In this document: piece by piece, positions 45,552 through 57,974 of the stretch
Layout: every line of letters starts with the position of its first letter
How positions within the stretch are numbered: position 1 is the first letter of the stretch
The notes under the pieces: generated by a model
The model's input: only the letters and a program-made list of their open reading frames with translations
Databases searched by the model: none
Told to the model about the DNA's origin: nothing
Position numbers and translations under genes: made by a program
NCBI RefSeq assembly: GCF_030445035.2
Contig: NC_080696.1
Span: forward strand, 26,425,661-26,489,660
From: Dasypus novemcinctus
Taxonomy: Eukaryota; Chordata; Mammalia; Cingulata; Dasypodidae
DNA length: 64,000 bases
Direction of reading: 5' to 3'

Positions 45552-45813
45552 TTTAAAAAAATTCTTTCTCCCCCTCCCCTTGCCACTTGCTTACTGTCTG
45601 CTCTCTATGTCCATTCACTGGACAATCTTCTGTGCCTGCTTGTTCTCCTTTTTGTTGTATCATCTTGCTGTGCCAGTTCTCTGTGGGCATGGGCAATCAG
45701 CTCTCCTTAGGCATGGGCCAGTTTGCCTTCACAAGGAGGTCCTGGAGCAAACCACAGGCCTCCCATATGGTAGACGGGAGCCCAATCAGTTGAGTAACAT
45801 CTGCTTCCCTAAA
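45552..45813 (-). mobile_element. DAS-type SINE, shorter variant
   Basis: On the minus strand a tRNA-like head (GGGCTCCCGTCTACCATATG, GAGGCCTGTGGTTTGC) leads into GGAGAGCTGATTGCCCATGC and CAGACAGTAAGCAAGTGGCA. It lacks the longer GC-rich middle of the DAS-III copies at 35949 and 42220. Flanks resembling AATGAATTTTTTT / AATGATTTTTTTA may be the target duplication. Confidence 0.75.
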
Positions 45814-45879
45814 TTAAATGATTTTTTTATTATTGATCGGGCATAATCACCTCAGTTAGCTGATTTGATCCATGTACTA

Positions 45880-46045
45880 AATTTATAGCTACAAAATTAC
45901 TGTCCCCATTTACAGAGAAGCAAATTGAAGCTAAGAGAAGTTTATTAATTTACTTGACTCAGATACACAGAAAGAGTTTCAGCTATATACAGACTTCAAA
46001 TCCAGGTCTTCCTAATCTCAGTCTTATTCTTTTTCAAGTAAACCA
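45880..46045 (-). repeat. MIR SINE
   Basis: Antisense MIR order is present: GTCCCCATTTACAGAGAAG, AAATTGAAGCTAAGAGAAG, CAGATACACAGAAAGAGTTT and CAAATCCAGGTCTTCCTAAT. Confidence 0.75.
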
Positions 46046-46049
46046 CAGT

Positions 46050-46870
46050 TGACTGTAGAATGTTTATGTCTATAGATAAGAAATTTATATTCATTCTTAA
46101 TAAGGTACTTTATCCTTCAAGAAAAATGATGCTAAATTTGTTGCAGTCTTTTCTCATATGGAACACTAGCTTTCCACAATATTCCTTGATACACGTGCAA
46201 AATATAGGGTCATTCTAAATTACTACATAATTTATGAAGCAAACCTTCTTTGATTATACTACTCCAATTTGTGTTACTTCTCACAAATATTCCCTTTTTC
46301 GAATGAGCTCATCATCTCAAGCTGTTTCCTCCATTATTTGATCATACGGTAATGCCAGAGAAAGGTACATCTGTTCTTTGGAGTGACTATGTGTTCTAGT
46401 TCATGCATAGCTATCTTGAGTTCTTAAAAAACAGAACCTGTTAAAGGTCTATGCCTGGGGCACAATATAATCAGCAGGTAATTGACTCAAATGGCCAAAG
46501 TTGTAATTACCCTTGAGAAATTTCAGGAGAATCTAGATTAAATGTTTCATGGTTCGTTCTGTTTTAAGGCTGTTAAATAAGAGATTAGAATGGGCCAGCA
46601 ATAGGTATAGATGTTTTGAGGAAATGCTATTTCTACTTTAAGACAAAAGGATTAGAAGAGAAAAACCAAGCCCAATGACTGTGTTTCAGGGGAGAAACCA
46701 AATCCTGAATGAAGGAGTGATATGATTAATGAGACACAAATTACACATTGTCAACTGCAAATTTGGAATCTGTAGGAATTGATGAAGGAAATGTTAAGCC
46801 ACCTGACATCCTCAATAGCTGGAATCTTGCTGTTTAAGAATAAAGTTAAGGAATCAGATATTTCTTTGCA
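46050..46870. other. intergenic, nothing recognised
   Basis: No gene or named repeat is seen. Confidence 0.45.
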
Positions 46871-46876
46871 CAACAT

Positions 46877-47452
46877 TGTAGCAGTTTGATATTGTTTATG
46901 AATTCCAGAAATAGTTATTGGATTATGTTTGTAAACTGGTCTGTTCTTCTGGACGTGAATAAATTATGATTAAGGCTTTGATGGGCCACTTCAGTAGGAT
47001 GTTGAGTCCCTACTCCTTGGTGGGCAGGGACTTACAGAGAAACCACACTGCAGAGAAGGGAGGATGGAGTTTTGATATAGGAGCTCTGGAAGTAAACACA
47101 CAGGAGAAAAACACAGGGGGCTAGAGGAGTCTCCTTAGGCAAGGCAGAAGCCCGGGAGAGAGAGAGAGACAGAGCCATTTGCCTGAGAGTCAATAGCTGG
47201 CCTTGTGGAGAGAGCACAGCAGCTGAGCCCAGGGAGAAATAAACCCTGGGAAGAGATGAACATAGGAGGCCTGAACCCTTGGCAGATGTCAGCAGACATT
47301 TTGCTCCAACACGTGGCAACAGACTTTAGTGAGGGAAGTAACTTATGCTTTATGGCCTGGTAACTGTAAGCTTCAACCCCAAATAAATACCCTTTATGAA
47401 GCCAACAGATTTCTGGTATTTTTCATCAGCACCCCTTTGGCTGACTAACACA
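46877..47452 (+). mobile_element. ERVL-like solo LTR with perfect 5-bp duplication
   Basis: A 576-bp LTR starts TGTAGCAGTTTGATATTG and ends GACTAACACA, flanked by AACAT on both sides (46872-46876 and 47453-47457). AATAAA lies at 47382-47387. A second copy with the same landmarks (TGAGTCCC...GGTGGGCAG, GGTAACTGTAAGCTTC, CATCAGCACCCCTTTG) lies at 60263-60848, where a tRNA-Leu-type primer site follows. The five-bp duplication and the Leu primer both point to an ERVL-type family. A purine run (GAGAGAGAGAG) is internal. A 95-codon minus-strand frame inside it is not a gene. Confidence 0.85.
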
Positions 47453-47459
47453 AACATAA

Positions 47460-50400
47460 AAGGAAGTATGTATATTTTCTCATAAAGATGTGTATGATAA
47501 TATTTGGATCTGATGTGTGATGTTACTTTGGTTTAATCTGAACATTCAATTTGATTAAATTAGTATGGATTATTTAATTGAGGAGAGTAGGCTAATCATT
47601 GTTGGAGGTCAATTATCAAGGATATGTTTTGTTAGGTTCTTTGCACAGTCAAACACTCTTAATTCTAGTAGCACATATCATTGCATAGCTCTTTAAAATG
47701 AGTCTAGTGATGTTACACAACAATCTCAAATCTTTTAGACTCTGCCTCCTTTACTCATCTACTTCACCTACTGTTTCTTAGCATAATGAGAAATATCCAA
47801 ACACTGAACTGTTCCTTGGTTACATTATAAAGATTATTCTTGAGACTTTCTTCCCTATTATGGGAGTTTCTGTTTTCTTCCCTTCAGCTTTCCCTTGACA
47901 TTAGCTTCCCAGATTACTTACATTCTCTTATTCCCCTTGTGTAAGGGAAGGTCATTTTATAATCTCATTTCTACAGATGTATCACCCTTCATAAACATAT
48001 GTATATTAAAAAAGTGGGATACAATGGGCTCAAAGAATGAGTCATTTATGGTTGAATTTCAAATTAAGTGTACATGAATGAGAGGAATGTTTGGAGGAAA
48101 AATAATTAGTTCAACTATGGAAGGACTCAATACTCTATTTGGGAATGAGAGCATCACATTGAAGAGCTAAATATTATTTATTTAGGGATTTTCACATTGT
48201 TATTCCATACAGTGTTCACATATATTACCTGAAAATGTAATGAAAAATGGCTCTGTGGTCATTTAAGTTTAGGAAATTTTGACTGATTTAATATATAAAA
48301 TAAATATTTCTCTGTGTCTTCAGTGTGCCAGACAGTTTTAGGAACTGGTAATACAGTGTTGAAAATTACAGACAAGGTTCAGATTTATGTGGTACTTAAA
48401 TTCTGGGGTAGAGAATAATGAAAAGTGAAAAATAAATAAATAATATGATTTTGCTAGTGATAAGTATGATAAGAAAATGTTAACACAGAAAAGAAAAGCT
48501 GGATTTTGGTAGTTACTTGAAACACAGCTAGAACTTTAAATAGGCCCAAGTTTGAAGGATGGCATTACCTTTTCTTTTTTCTACAGTTAGATTTCCTAAA
48601 TGCATGCATTTGCAATGGGGATGATGTCTCTCCCAATAGGGTAAAAATTGACTCATGGAGAACGAGCCAGTTTTTACTGTTTTTATTTATCAAGCCCAGA
48701 TATATAGACACACACATACATACATACAACACAACGCAATATAAATACATATATTGTATACATATGTTATTAAATAGTCTGAGAGGGCTGATTAGGAAAA
48801 ATATCTAAAAAGACTACTTATGGTGTATTTTAAAAATGGTTGAGAAAGACTGCCCCAATGTATATTTGAGTGCTTAGGCAAGAACATGGAGTAATTTCAA
48901 AGTTTTAGTAAAGATGATCCACTTGTAGAGACCAGTTCATCACCTATGAGGATTATATTCTGTAAAACTGAAGATCTTCTCTCTCAAGAGATTTCTCAGG
49001 ATGTTAGGCCAAATGCATCAATGAACCAATTATAATATAACCTGTGAAGTATATTGTAAATATGGGACATTATTTTATTACTGAAGACAGAAAAACAATG
49101 AAGGTTATAACCTCAAATATTTCTAAATTATAAATTATTTAGTTTGAGAATATTATTTGTTATGAATAAGAAATAATTTGGTTTTATTTTTTCTAGGTAA
49201 AATACATATTTTTAATCTTTAATAATGGTAATTATTCTGCAGTCAGATTGACATAATTTATTAACAGCATTAGGTGAAATGAACACTAAACTATGTGATT
49301 GAAAAATTCAGTCCTGCTACTTGCCAGGTGGCCAAAAAATAATCATATTGCCTTTTGTTCATCCATACGATCATGGGGATGGATCATTGTGTGGCTATTC
49401 TCTTATCACAGAACAGAACTAATTTCTGGGGCAACTAGATGCCTGGTTAATACCATGATTTAGTTTTGTGCTTTTGAAGCATTAGCTTGGCCCAGCTCCA
49501 GTGAAGCTGTGCCCCCTGGGAACCATCTATCACTGTAGGGATGGGCAGGAATTTACTGGCATTGTGACTAGCACATCTGTCAGTAGAGGCCCAACCTCAA
49601 AGGGATACAATTGAAATGATGCAAACCTGTATATTTTCACCACTTTTGAAAATGGCATTTTGCCCTCTTTCAGCTCAGACTCAATACTCAAAGGAGAACA
49701 TCTTATTAATGATGTATCTTTTAAGATGTGAATTTCAAACTATTTTCAAAATAAGCTAAAAAAATACAACCAAATGAAGTCACAATCCCTTGAATGATTT
49801 TATAAATAGCCTAGCTGGCTTGCATTTTTTGGCAACCTTGCCTATTTAGATGAAGTTTAAATTCTTTTGACAACTACAAGGGTTGCTTCTTATTTAAGTT
49901 CATGGGCAATTAGAGTGGCTGTTTTAAATCTCTCTTTGAAATCACCGGTTACTTCAGTTCTATCAAAATAACTTCTCATTAAATGATTGGATGATTTTTT
50001 TTTCCTTGTGTAGGACCTGATTTACTCACTCCACACTTGGAATAACCAAGTTGAAATTCTAATGTGTCATGATTCCTAGTTTTTCTGTAAAAGAAGCTTC
50101 ATGTGAGTAAATCTATTTGGGATCAGATATTCAGTTAGGCTGATATGATTCTAGAAAATTGATTTGCACAATTTTTCACTTTCTACCTACTGGTTCCATT
50201 GGGTAACTGGCTGGGTTTTGAAAGTTCACAGAAAAGACAACTATGCTGAGTTTTGAATGTGGCCTTAGAAACTTACTTGAATATTAAACAAGTTCCTATT
50301 AATCTGAGTACTATTTTGAAACTGTTGAAATAATTGAATCACCTAAACAATGAACAATTATATGATAATTAAACCATGTTAATTCTCTGCTATTCTGCTT

Positions 50401-50870
50401 ATAAGTGTGGTGACAGTGATATTGGGGGACATGCAGATAGTTTGCTTGGAGTTATCATGGTGAAATCATGAAATGTTATTTATGGATTATGTCCCCCTCC
50501 CAAAAAATTCCAAGAAAATATTAACTTTTGTATCTAAAATGGTATAATATCTTCCATTCTATAGAGATGCTATTGTAGATAATTCCATCTCCACTAACCA
50601 GGTCTCATCTTTCAAGAATAGCAAAGTAAATTTTAGATACTTACCAAAAGAAATAGCCTGCTTAAAGGTCTTAATTAGAGACATGTACTATTGATGGTGC
50701 ATGTACTCAGGGAATAGACCTTCCAAAGGACACAGGACCACTGATTGTTCATTGATGATAATCCAAGGTACTTGCTAAACAATTGCTAGCACCACTTATT
50801 GTCCAGGATTTTATTGGAGAACTTATTTACCTCCATAAAAAAATTCAGATACAGGAAAAACACACCTACT
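47460..50870. other. long intergenic stretch, nothing recognised
   Basis: I see no gene, and no repeat I can name confidently, over about 3.4 kb. Frames such as 48565-48750 (minus) overlap simple CATA-type repeats near 48710-48725. Confidence 0.45.
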
Positions 50871-50874
50871 GTAA

Positions 50875-51091
50875 AGTCAAATTCCTAGATCGGAATCCAG
50901 GCTCTGTTACTTATTGACTGTATGGCCTTGAGGAAATTAATTATTTTCCTCTTTCCCAGCTGTACAATGTGTCTAATCATATGCAGATATGAGGATTAAG
51001 TGATATAATATGTATAAAGTAGCTAGCAAAATGCTTGGTCCATAGCAGGTGCTTAGCAAGTTAATATTATTGTTATTATTATTATTATTAT
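50875..51091 (+). repeat. MIR SINE and (ATT)n
   Basis: MIR order is present: AATCCAGGCTCTGTTACTTA, GGCCTTGAGGAAATTAATT, GATATGAGGATTAAGTGATA and AATGCTTGGTCCATAGCAGG. An ATT trinucleotide run follows at about 51060-51091. Confidence 0.8.
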
Positions 51092-51299
51092 AGTTTGATA
51101 TGGATATCTGCATATATTTATAAATAGTGCATTGTATTTTATTTGGTTTTATCTGGAGACCAGTAACAATTTCTTGCTTATGTCATCTTGTTTATGGCAT
51201 CAGTGAAATTATATGAATGTGTGAATGAATGAATGACTGAAAGCAAATTAAAATGAGTTATTTTTTCACCCTATTGTTCAGTGAACATAACCAAGCTTG

Positions 51300-51800
51300 A
51301 TAATATTTAGAGTTAGTAAGGCTGTAGGGGAAAATGACTCTTTAGTACACTATTGTTGGAGAAAAACTGGTAGAGAATTTTGTGTGGTAATGTTACAAAA
51401 TATGTTAAAGTTAAAATATGCATACTCCGACTTGGTGGTGATGTTTCTAGGAATTTCTCTAACAGAAATATTGAAACCTAGTAAGTAAAGATGTCGGTAA
51501 AAGGATTTTCATTACTGCATAAGTGTAAGGCAGAGTATTAAAAATAATATAAATATCAGATGGAAATGAGCTGGTTAAGCAAATTATGTTGCAGCTATTA
51601 AATGGAATAATATGTGGCAATTAAAATGGAAAATGAATAAATACTGAAGTCAAATAATGGTCATGTAAATTGTTAAATTAAAATATTCAAGAACTAATAC
51701 AAAATACATATTTTGATAATATTCATACATATTTTATATGGTATAAGATACAAAAATGAATGTATGTACACAATAAACTTTTGTAAAGATACATATCTGA
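51300..51800 (+). mobile_element. old L1 ORF2/3'-end fragment
   Basis: Worn L1 landmarks are in order: TTTCTAGGAATTTCTCTAAC, AGGATTTTCATTACTGCATA, GGTTAAGCAAATTATGTTGC and AATGGAATAATATGTGGCA. This is the conserved C-terminal part of ORF2 heading into the 3' UTR. The 63-codon frame at 51297-51488 is a fragment of it. Confidence 0.65.
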
Positions 51801-51804
51801 AGCT

Positions 51805-53285
51805 CATGAGGGTCAAGTGAGTATGTGTGGTTGAGAGGGGCCCTTTGACTTTAAACTTGCAATTACTCTACTATTCTAAGGCCATTCTTTACTTTTATAA
51901 TTTATAAAAATGCAATAAAAAACCCTTCAGTTTTATTCAAATTACTCCTTTCTGGTTAGAACTGCAGATTAGTTTAGAAAATGATTTAATGTCTGAATGC
52001 CTATACTATCTTTTCAGTATACTTTAATGTGTATAAGTTAAAACATTAAATTTTAAATCATAATGTCAGTTACTTTATATGTGTGATATAATAATACTGA
52101 AAACAAAACAACTGAAAATTAGAACAAATGTATAACTTCTAGTCAATTTCATCCCTGGAAGGTCCATAGCAAAGTCAGGTTTATGTGATGTCAAAATCCA
52201 TATCTTTGGCTATGTATACCACATTTGTCCTTTCTCTTTTCATGCCTTGTCATGCTGTTACCCTTATTGCTCACTTTCTTTTCGATTTCCTAAATTCTCC
52301 TGTCAAGGCCTGAACCTTTTATCTTCTTTAAAATGGATAGATACCGCTGATATCTTTCAATTCTGGAACTTATATTGTGTGCACTTTGCTTCATTTATGC
52401 TTATTCTGTTTCCATCTTTAAGGATAGGACATTTCCTTTTTTCACCCAAACTGTCTGGCATACTATTGAACTTTAGAAATATTTACTGTCTAGGTAATAG
52501 ACAATCAAAGGAAATGTAATTCCCTACTTCTCCATTTCAACAGTACTGTGAATGGTGGTCTTTCAGTGGGACTCATTACAGGAAGAAAAAAACAATGTTA
52601 TAGAGAGGATCTGATAGCAACCCTGGACTAGAAGTCCAATGTATGGTTTAGCAGGTGAGTGTTGTTAATGCATGTCTATGACTGTAAACAGTAAGGATGA
52701 TAAATTGGATCTTTGAGCCTAGGTGCCAATGGAAGAGTAGCTAAGCTCTCGCAATGGCAATTACACTTAGGGAGGCAGGGACTTGCACCATTTTGGTCAG
52801 CGATCCAGAGTTCAATGCAAATGCACTTTTCTTTGTATGAATTCAGTTTCCTAGATTTAATTAAATGACTAGGGTGTACACAGCAGAGCATTAAGAATTT
52901 AGTGAATTGAGACTAAATTAGCTATTCTTAAGAATCCACATAAAGAGATAAGACCAACAAGAAATTGATATAAAAAAATGAGCTGAGAAGATAATTTAAT
53001 TATTGCCAACATAGTCCAAAACTATACAGGTATATTTAACAAACCCTCAAGGTTATGGTGGCAAGAGAAAACATTGGGAGGAAATGACATGAATGGTGAT
53101 GGATTTGATTGATAGCAAAGGGCATAGTCAGAGTCAGCAAGAAGTCAGCAGCCTATAGGGATGAAAAATAATCATGATGAATACTTAATCGTGCTCTCCA
53201 TAGAATCTCATGCTTGTTACTGACATTGATCTTCACAAGAATGTTGTGAGACAATGTAAAATTCTTGAAGGGGATGCAGAAGATG
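51805..53285. other. intergenic, nothing recognised
   Basis: No gene is seen. The 90-codon frame at 52247-52519 and the minus frame at 52676-52891 show no familiar motif. Confidence 0.45.
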
Positions 53286-53289
53286 GTGG

Positions 53290-53430
53290 TTAGCAGCCTA
53301 AAATATGAACCTGTCAAAGACTTTAAGCAAGTTTTATAATTTCTCTAACCCTCATTCACTGCATCAGAAAAACAGCATAATAATGGTTCCTACCTCATAT
53401 TGTTTCATAATTATTAAAAGAGACAATCAG
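53290..53430 (+). repeat. MIR SINE
   Basis: MIR landmarks are present: GACTTTAAGCAAGTTTTATA, CTCTAACCCTCATTCACTGC and TAATGGTTCCTACCTCATAT. Confidence 0.7.
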
Positions 53431-53434
53431 TACT

Positions 53435-54485
53435 TTATTATTTTATTTTTGCAGGATTTAAAGGTTAGGAAAGTTGATATGTAACCAAAAAGTGGCCTGA
53501 CTGGGACAAGAAGCTAATTTTGCTCACTCTGAATTCACGGCCTTAGCTACTTTATAACACAGGCTGAGGTGTGTGCTTTGGCAGTAAGAGATGAGCATGC
53601 CTGTGCTGGGAAGGAGAAGTACAAAAGAGGAGGTTGATTTTATTGGTGTTTTGAATGCCAGGCTGAGAAATTTAGATGTGTACTGGAAGTTAAAAAGGGA
53701 GTGTGATATATTCATTGATTTTAAGACAGAAGCAACATTGTTTTCTATTCTACTGCATGTTGTTTGAAAATATTTCATCAGGAGAGGACTCAAAGGAAAT
53801 CTTACTTACAGGCAATGTGGATAAGACTTGAGCTATTAAGTTTGAAAGGGGCAACATCCCTGAGATGCCTTCTTTGAGCTCTGAGGTTCCGCTGATGAAC
53901 CACAACCACCTCATATTCCAGATGAGGAAACAAAAGCCCACAGTGACAAGCAATGAAACAAGGTATCATAAGGAGGTAGAATGACAATCTAGAATAAATT
54001 CAGTTATTCTGATTTCCAGGAAATCCTTCTACCTTATGAGGACTCTTCAAGAACTACTGAAGTTCTCAGGCTCAAGATGAGAGAGTCTGGGTTTAGCCCA
54101 CATTGAGAATTTGTGAAGTCTTCTAGGAGTGGTATACTTTGTTTAGCATGAACAGGGACATTAAGAATGGGTCTCTGAGTATTTAGATGAGTCTTAGAGA
54201 ACATGTGATTTATATTTCCATTTAAAAAAAAGTGTCATCTAATAATATGTTCCATCAGAATGACAGGCAGTCTCTAATTAAATACCCTTGATAAAGAGAA
54301 GTTTCTACTTAATGAAGCTGTTTGGTTTTTGTTTTTTTTTTAACCATGCAATTTGTTCTTGGCTGCAATAGCTATGGCATTTAGCTGGTAAAGGCTGTTG
54401 TTCACTTCTTCAGTTTACAGTGTAATAGTTATGAATGGGTGCTTCAAAATGAAACTACCAGGATTCATTACCTCCACTCATCTTA
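53435..54485. other. intergenic, possible worn MIR
   Basis: 53895-53960 (TCATATTCCAGATGAGGAAA with CAGTGACAAGCAATGAAAC) looks like a short antisense MIR. Nothing else is recognised. Confidence 0.4.
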
Positions 54486-54489
54486 GATG

Positions 54490-54625
54490 AGAGGCTGAAT
54501 GTCTTCAAGTCGCAGTTCCATTATCTCCAATGTGGATTTTATAATATTAATCATCTTGGGTGATGTGGAAAATGGATAATACACATGACTGAGCAAATGC
54601 ATTGCTGACACATAGTGAGTGGGAA
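54490..54625 (+). repeat. MIR-like SINE fragment
   Basis: AGTCGCAGTTCCATTATCTC, ATAATATTAATCATCTTGGG and TGCTGACACATAGTGAGTG follow the MIR order but are worn. Confidence 0.5.
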
Positions 54626-55017
54626 AAAATGAGTTGTTTTATTAATACTTTTTTATTTTCCTGTAGAATCCTTTGTTCCATCTGGAATACTTCATAAGGA
54701 AGAATGGAAGAAACAATTTGCACTGATACAAGTTCATGTGCAGAGATGGTATCAGTTAAGTTGTGGAGCTGGGCTTTCCCAGAGCAGAAGAAAATTTCAA
54801 GGTTTTAGTTTCTGTAATCAGCAGAACATCTGGAAAATGATTACTACCATTTGAAAACAGAGTCAATGATTGTAATTTCTATTTTTAGGAGTAGATTGTT
54901 CTTTTATGTAATTGGAACATGTTAGAAATATATGTTAGAATTGCACAATTGTCTTGCTGAATAAAATGAGAACAGGAAGCATAAATCTATCTCCCTGGAT
55001 TGCTATGAAAATTGTAT

Positions 55018-55237
55018 CGTGAAGCACTGTCTCCAACTGTGCCTCCCACCTCACAGTGGTCAGCTTGTTCCTTGTGTCATGTATTTTCTTGTATGTGAGG
55101 CCTGTGGCCCCTTACCCCATAGACAACGCAATGGCTGTGTCCTTTACAATTGTTGAGCCCATGTTAAATTAATTGATCTATACCCTATGGAATGCAGAGG
55201 TGAGAAAATGCCTTGAAGAAATTTTGGATGAAACGAG
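55018..55237 (+). pseudogene. olfactory receptor pseudogene 3, TM6-TM7 fragment
   Basis: Only the end of a receptor survives. A 2-base insertion after an ALS-like start leads into [20 protein letters not shown] (TM6) and [15 protein letters not shown]. Then VEPMLN, a stop where the conserved proline should be, and LIYTLWNAEVRKCLEE (TM7 and C-terminus) follow. This matches the conserved receptor end and gives a + orientation like the other two. No TM1-TM5 part is recognisable upstream to 54640. Confidence 0.85.
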
Positions 55238-55239
55238 AA

Positions 55240-56210
55240 ACCCTGGGTGGTCACTAGCTTATATACTAAAAACAAATCTTTTCTTCAAATACATTGATGA
55301 CTTACCCTGACCATTCACTCCAATCCATGGCATACTCAGTAGTCAGTAGCATTTCATATGCATTCACTTCAGGTTATATGCAATGTCCTCCTTAATCATG
55401 TTTCTGCTGACATTTCCAATACATTTTGTTCTCTATCTGTTTCTCACAGCGCTTTGTCCCCAGTTATTTTACTATTTTTCTTTTTTTAAAAAACTTGTAT
55501 TTTAGACAATCCAAGCTTTCCCTACTATATTAGTTTCTTAGCTACTTAAATAAATACCTTGGACCATGGGTGTTGGCTTTATCAATTCTCATTTGTCCAT
55601 GCTCCCATGGTTGTGCTACCATTTTTAGCACAGTGGGTGGTGATACAAACATTCTTCCCTGCTATGCAACCCACTGCTGACTCCCATGGTAGTTGCCCCA
55701 GTCCTTCCACAGGCTCTGTGACATGTTTCCAACAGTTCTTCTAGGATGGCTACACCTATCTCCTTCAGCAGCTTTCAAGACCATAGTTCTCCAATGCATA
55801 GTGCATTTCCAACTGATGTCCTATCAGGCCACTGATGGATATAGTGGTATTGTACTCTCCTGTGTTGGTCTTGAGCCATGTCCAATGAGGGATATCACGT
55901 TTCAGAAATGCAGTGCTTATGGCCTAAAGAATTCAAAGGACAACATGGGTGAAGGTGTGTAGTTTTATACTTATGCTATAAAATTATGAACAGTCAATTT
56001 AACATGAACAGGAGATAAATAATTGTTTTCCCTATCCTGCACTGGGATTATTGGAATTACAATTGTGGTGATCATCAATAAAATATTCCTTGAGAAAGTC
56101 ATTGGAAGCCAGTACTTAAGGATCACCAGATGATTGACACAAAATCATGAGTAGTAATGTAAATAAGGAGCATCACATAAATGAAATTAAGGAACTGAAG
56201 GGGAATGTTA
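55240..56210. other. intergenic, nothing recognised
   Basis: Frames at 55559-55744 and 55693-55962 overlap and carry no familiar motif. No named repeat is seen. Confidence 0.45.
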
Positions 56211-56215
56211 TGGGT

Positions 56216-56640
56216 TGAAATGTATACCCCCAAAATACAAGTTCAAGTCTTAACCTTCAGACCAATTAATGACCTATTTGGAAATAAAATCTTTGAAGTT
56301 ATGAGCAATTGAGTCCAAACTGTCTGCCTAATCCAATATGACCAGTGCCCTTGTAAGTAGAAGAGAGTTAGATACCTTCAGAGAGACACATGGAAGAAGG
56401 CCATGTGAACAGTGAGGCAGAGATCTGGGTTACACTGCTGAAACATAATGAATGCAAAGGATTGTTGGTAACTCCCAGAAGCTAGGAAGATGTAAGGAAG
56501 GACTCTCATTTACAGGCTCCAGAGAGAGCATGTTCCTTCTGACACCTTGATTTCAGAATTTCACCCTCCAGAAATGTAGCACAATAAATTTCTGTTGGCT
56601 TAATGCCACCAAGATTTTGGCCTGTGTTATATCAGTACAA
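56216..56640 (+). mobile_element. MLT1-like (ERVL-MaLR) LTR
   Basis: The order matches MLT1: TGTTATGGGTTGAAATGTAT at the start, ACCTATTTGGAAATAAAATC, ACACATGGAAGAAGGCCATG, ACACCTTGATTTCAGAATTT, AGAAATGTAGCACAATAAAT with AATAAA at 56583-56588, and CTGTTGGCTTAATGCC. The right edge is approximate. It is in the opposite orientation to the related LTR at 20119. Confidence 0.75.
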
Positions 56641-56889
56641 AGGAGTTATTTCAACCCACACATGCTCCAAAGAGAACAAAAAGAGATGGCTCCTGGACTT
56701 AAAAAGAAACAGAGGTGTCTGTGCACTAGAAAGATACTTTATGTCCTGTTATTGGACAATAAACAAAATGTATAATAACTTCTTTACCCACAAATGTAAA
56801 TCTGTATCAATAAATATAGTGTTATCTCACACTGGCTCATGGGTTTTGTAATATGTTCTTAAGTCAAATTGTTAATGATTTTAATTTTA

Positions 56890-57400
56890 AAATTTTTATA
56901 TAGGCTTTAAATTTTTAAAAAGAGACTTAGATTACATAAATATTACACGAAAATATAGGGGATTCCCATAGGCCCCTCTCTTTATCCCTCCCGCATTTTC
57001 CCAGATCAACAACATCCTTCATTAGTGTGGTACATTTACCACAATTGATGAACACATTTTGGAGAATTGCCACTGAGTGATGATTATAGTTTACATTGTA
57101 GTTTACACTCTCTCATGCACATTTTTGCAAGTTATTCTAGTTGATTGGCCCACCCAGGACAACTAACAAGGAGATGGAGACTGACAATAACCATCTGAAG
57201 GAACAGAGAGAATCCACAACTGCAAGAAAGAAAGTCCTATCCATCTGCCCCATGGGATCTAAGCCCCCTCTCAACTAGAGATGGAGTAGGCATCACTATC
57301 ACAGAATGCTCAGGACTGGGGAATGGACAATGGACTAGGGTAGGCTTACAGTTATTGTACTGTAGACTTGTGATCCTAGCAATGGAAAATTGTTTATGAT
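56890..57400 (-). mobile_element. L1 3' end with 5' inversion (twin priming)
   Basis: 56900-57113 is the minus-strand form of the L1 tail seen at 33969 and 40844 (the + strand reads ATAGTTTACATTGTAGTTTAC at about 57087-57107). From about 57125 the + strand instead matches an earlier part of the same 3' UTR in sense orientation (GGATCTAAGCCCCCTCTCAA, GATGGAGTAGGCATCA, and AGCAATGGAAA near 57377). The two halves therefore point away from each other, the signature of twin-primed L1 insertion. Confidence 0.7.
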
Positions 57401-57529
57401 TTTTAAATATATACTTTTTACATTGGCAGGTGTCTTTCAAAAGTTATTTGTGTGATTCTGCACACCCTAGGGAGAACTTATTTTAGAGACATCAGTTCTG
57501 TGATGAATTAAATCACAAAGAAAATGACA

Positions 57530-57970
57530 AAGTCTTTTTTCATGGAAATTGATAAGATAATTCTAAGATGTATATGAACATGTTCCTGTGGTTTAATAAC
57601 TTAGGTAATTTAAAAAAAGATAAGAATAGAGATGGGAGACTCAATCTACTGGATATCAGAACATATCTTAAAGCTCTGGCTTGTAAAAATTTTGCTATAG
57701 GCCCAGTACTAAAGAATTCTACAGAAAGAAGAAATTGACAAGAAATTAAGCCATCTATTTTGGAAATTTAGTGTAGCATCTATTACTTATAAATGATGAA
57801 GGTAGAATTTTAAATTGGTAGGGAAAATGTATTATTGGATAAATGGATAAATTCTGGAAGGGCAAGTCATGTTATTAAATTGTAAATTAGTGGGACTTAA
57901 AGATGGAACAGCTTATCATTTGAAATACTGGTATTTGACATCCTCTTAAAGAAAACTTGCCTCCAAATTT
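57530..57970 (+). mobile_element. old L1 ORF2 fragment
   Basis: GATGGGAGACTCAATCTACT, ATATCTTAAAGCTCTGGCTT and TATTATTGGATAAATGGATA resemble the region between the RT and C-terminal domains of L1 ORF2. It is too worn for a protein call. Confidence 0.45.
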
Positions 57971-57974
57971 TAAT

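Noticed and set aside
47032-47319. 95-codon minus-strand frame
   Set aside because: It lies antisense inside the solo LTR at 46877-47452.
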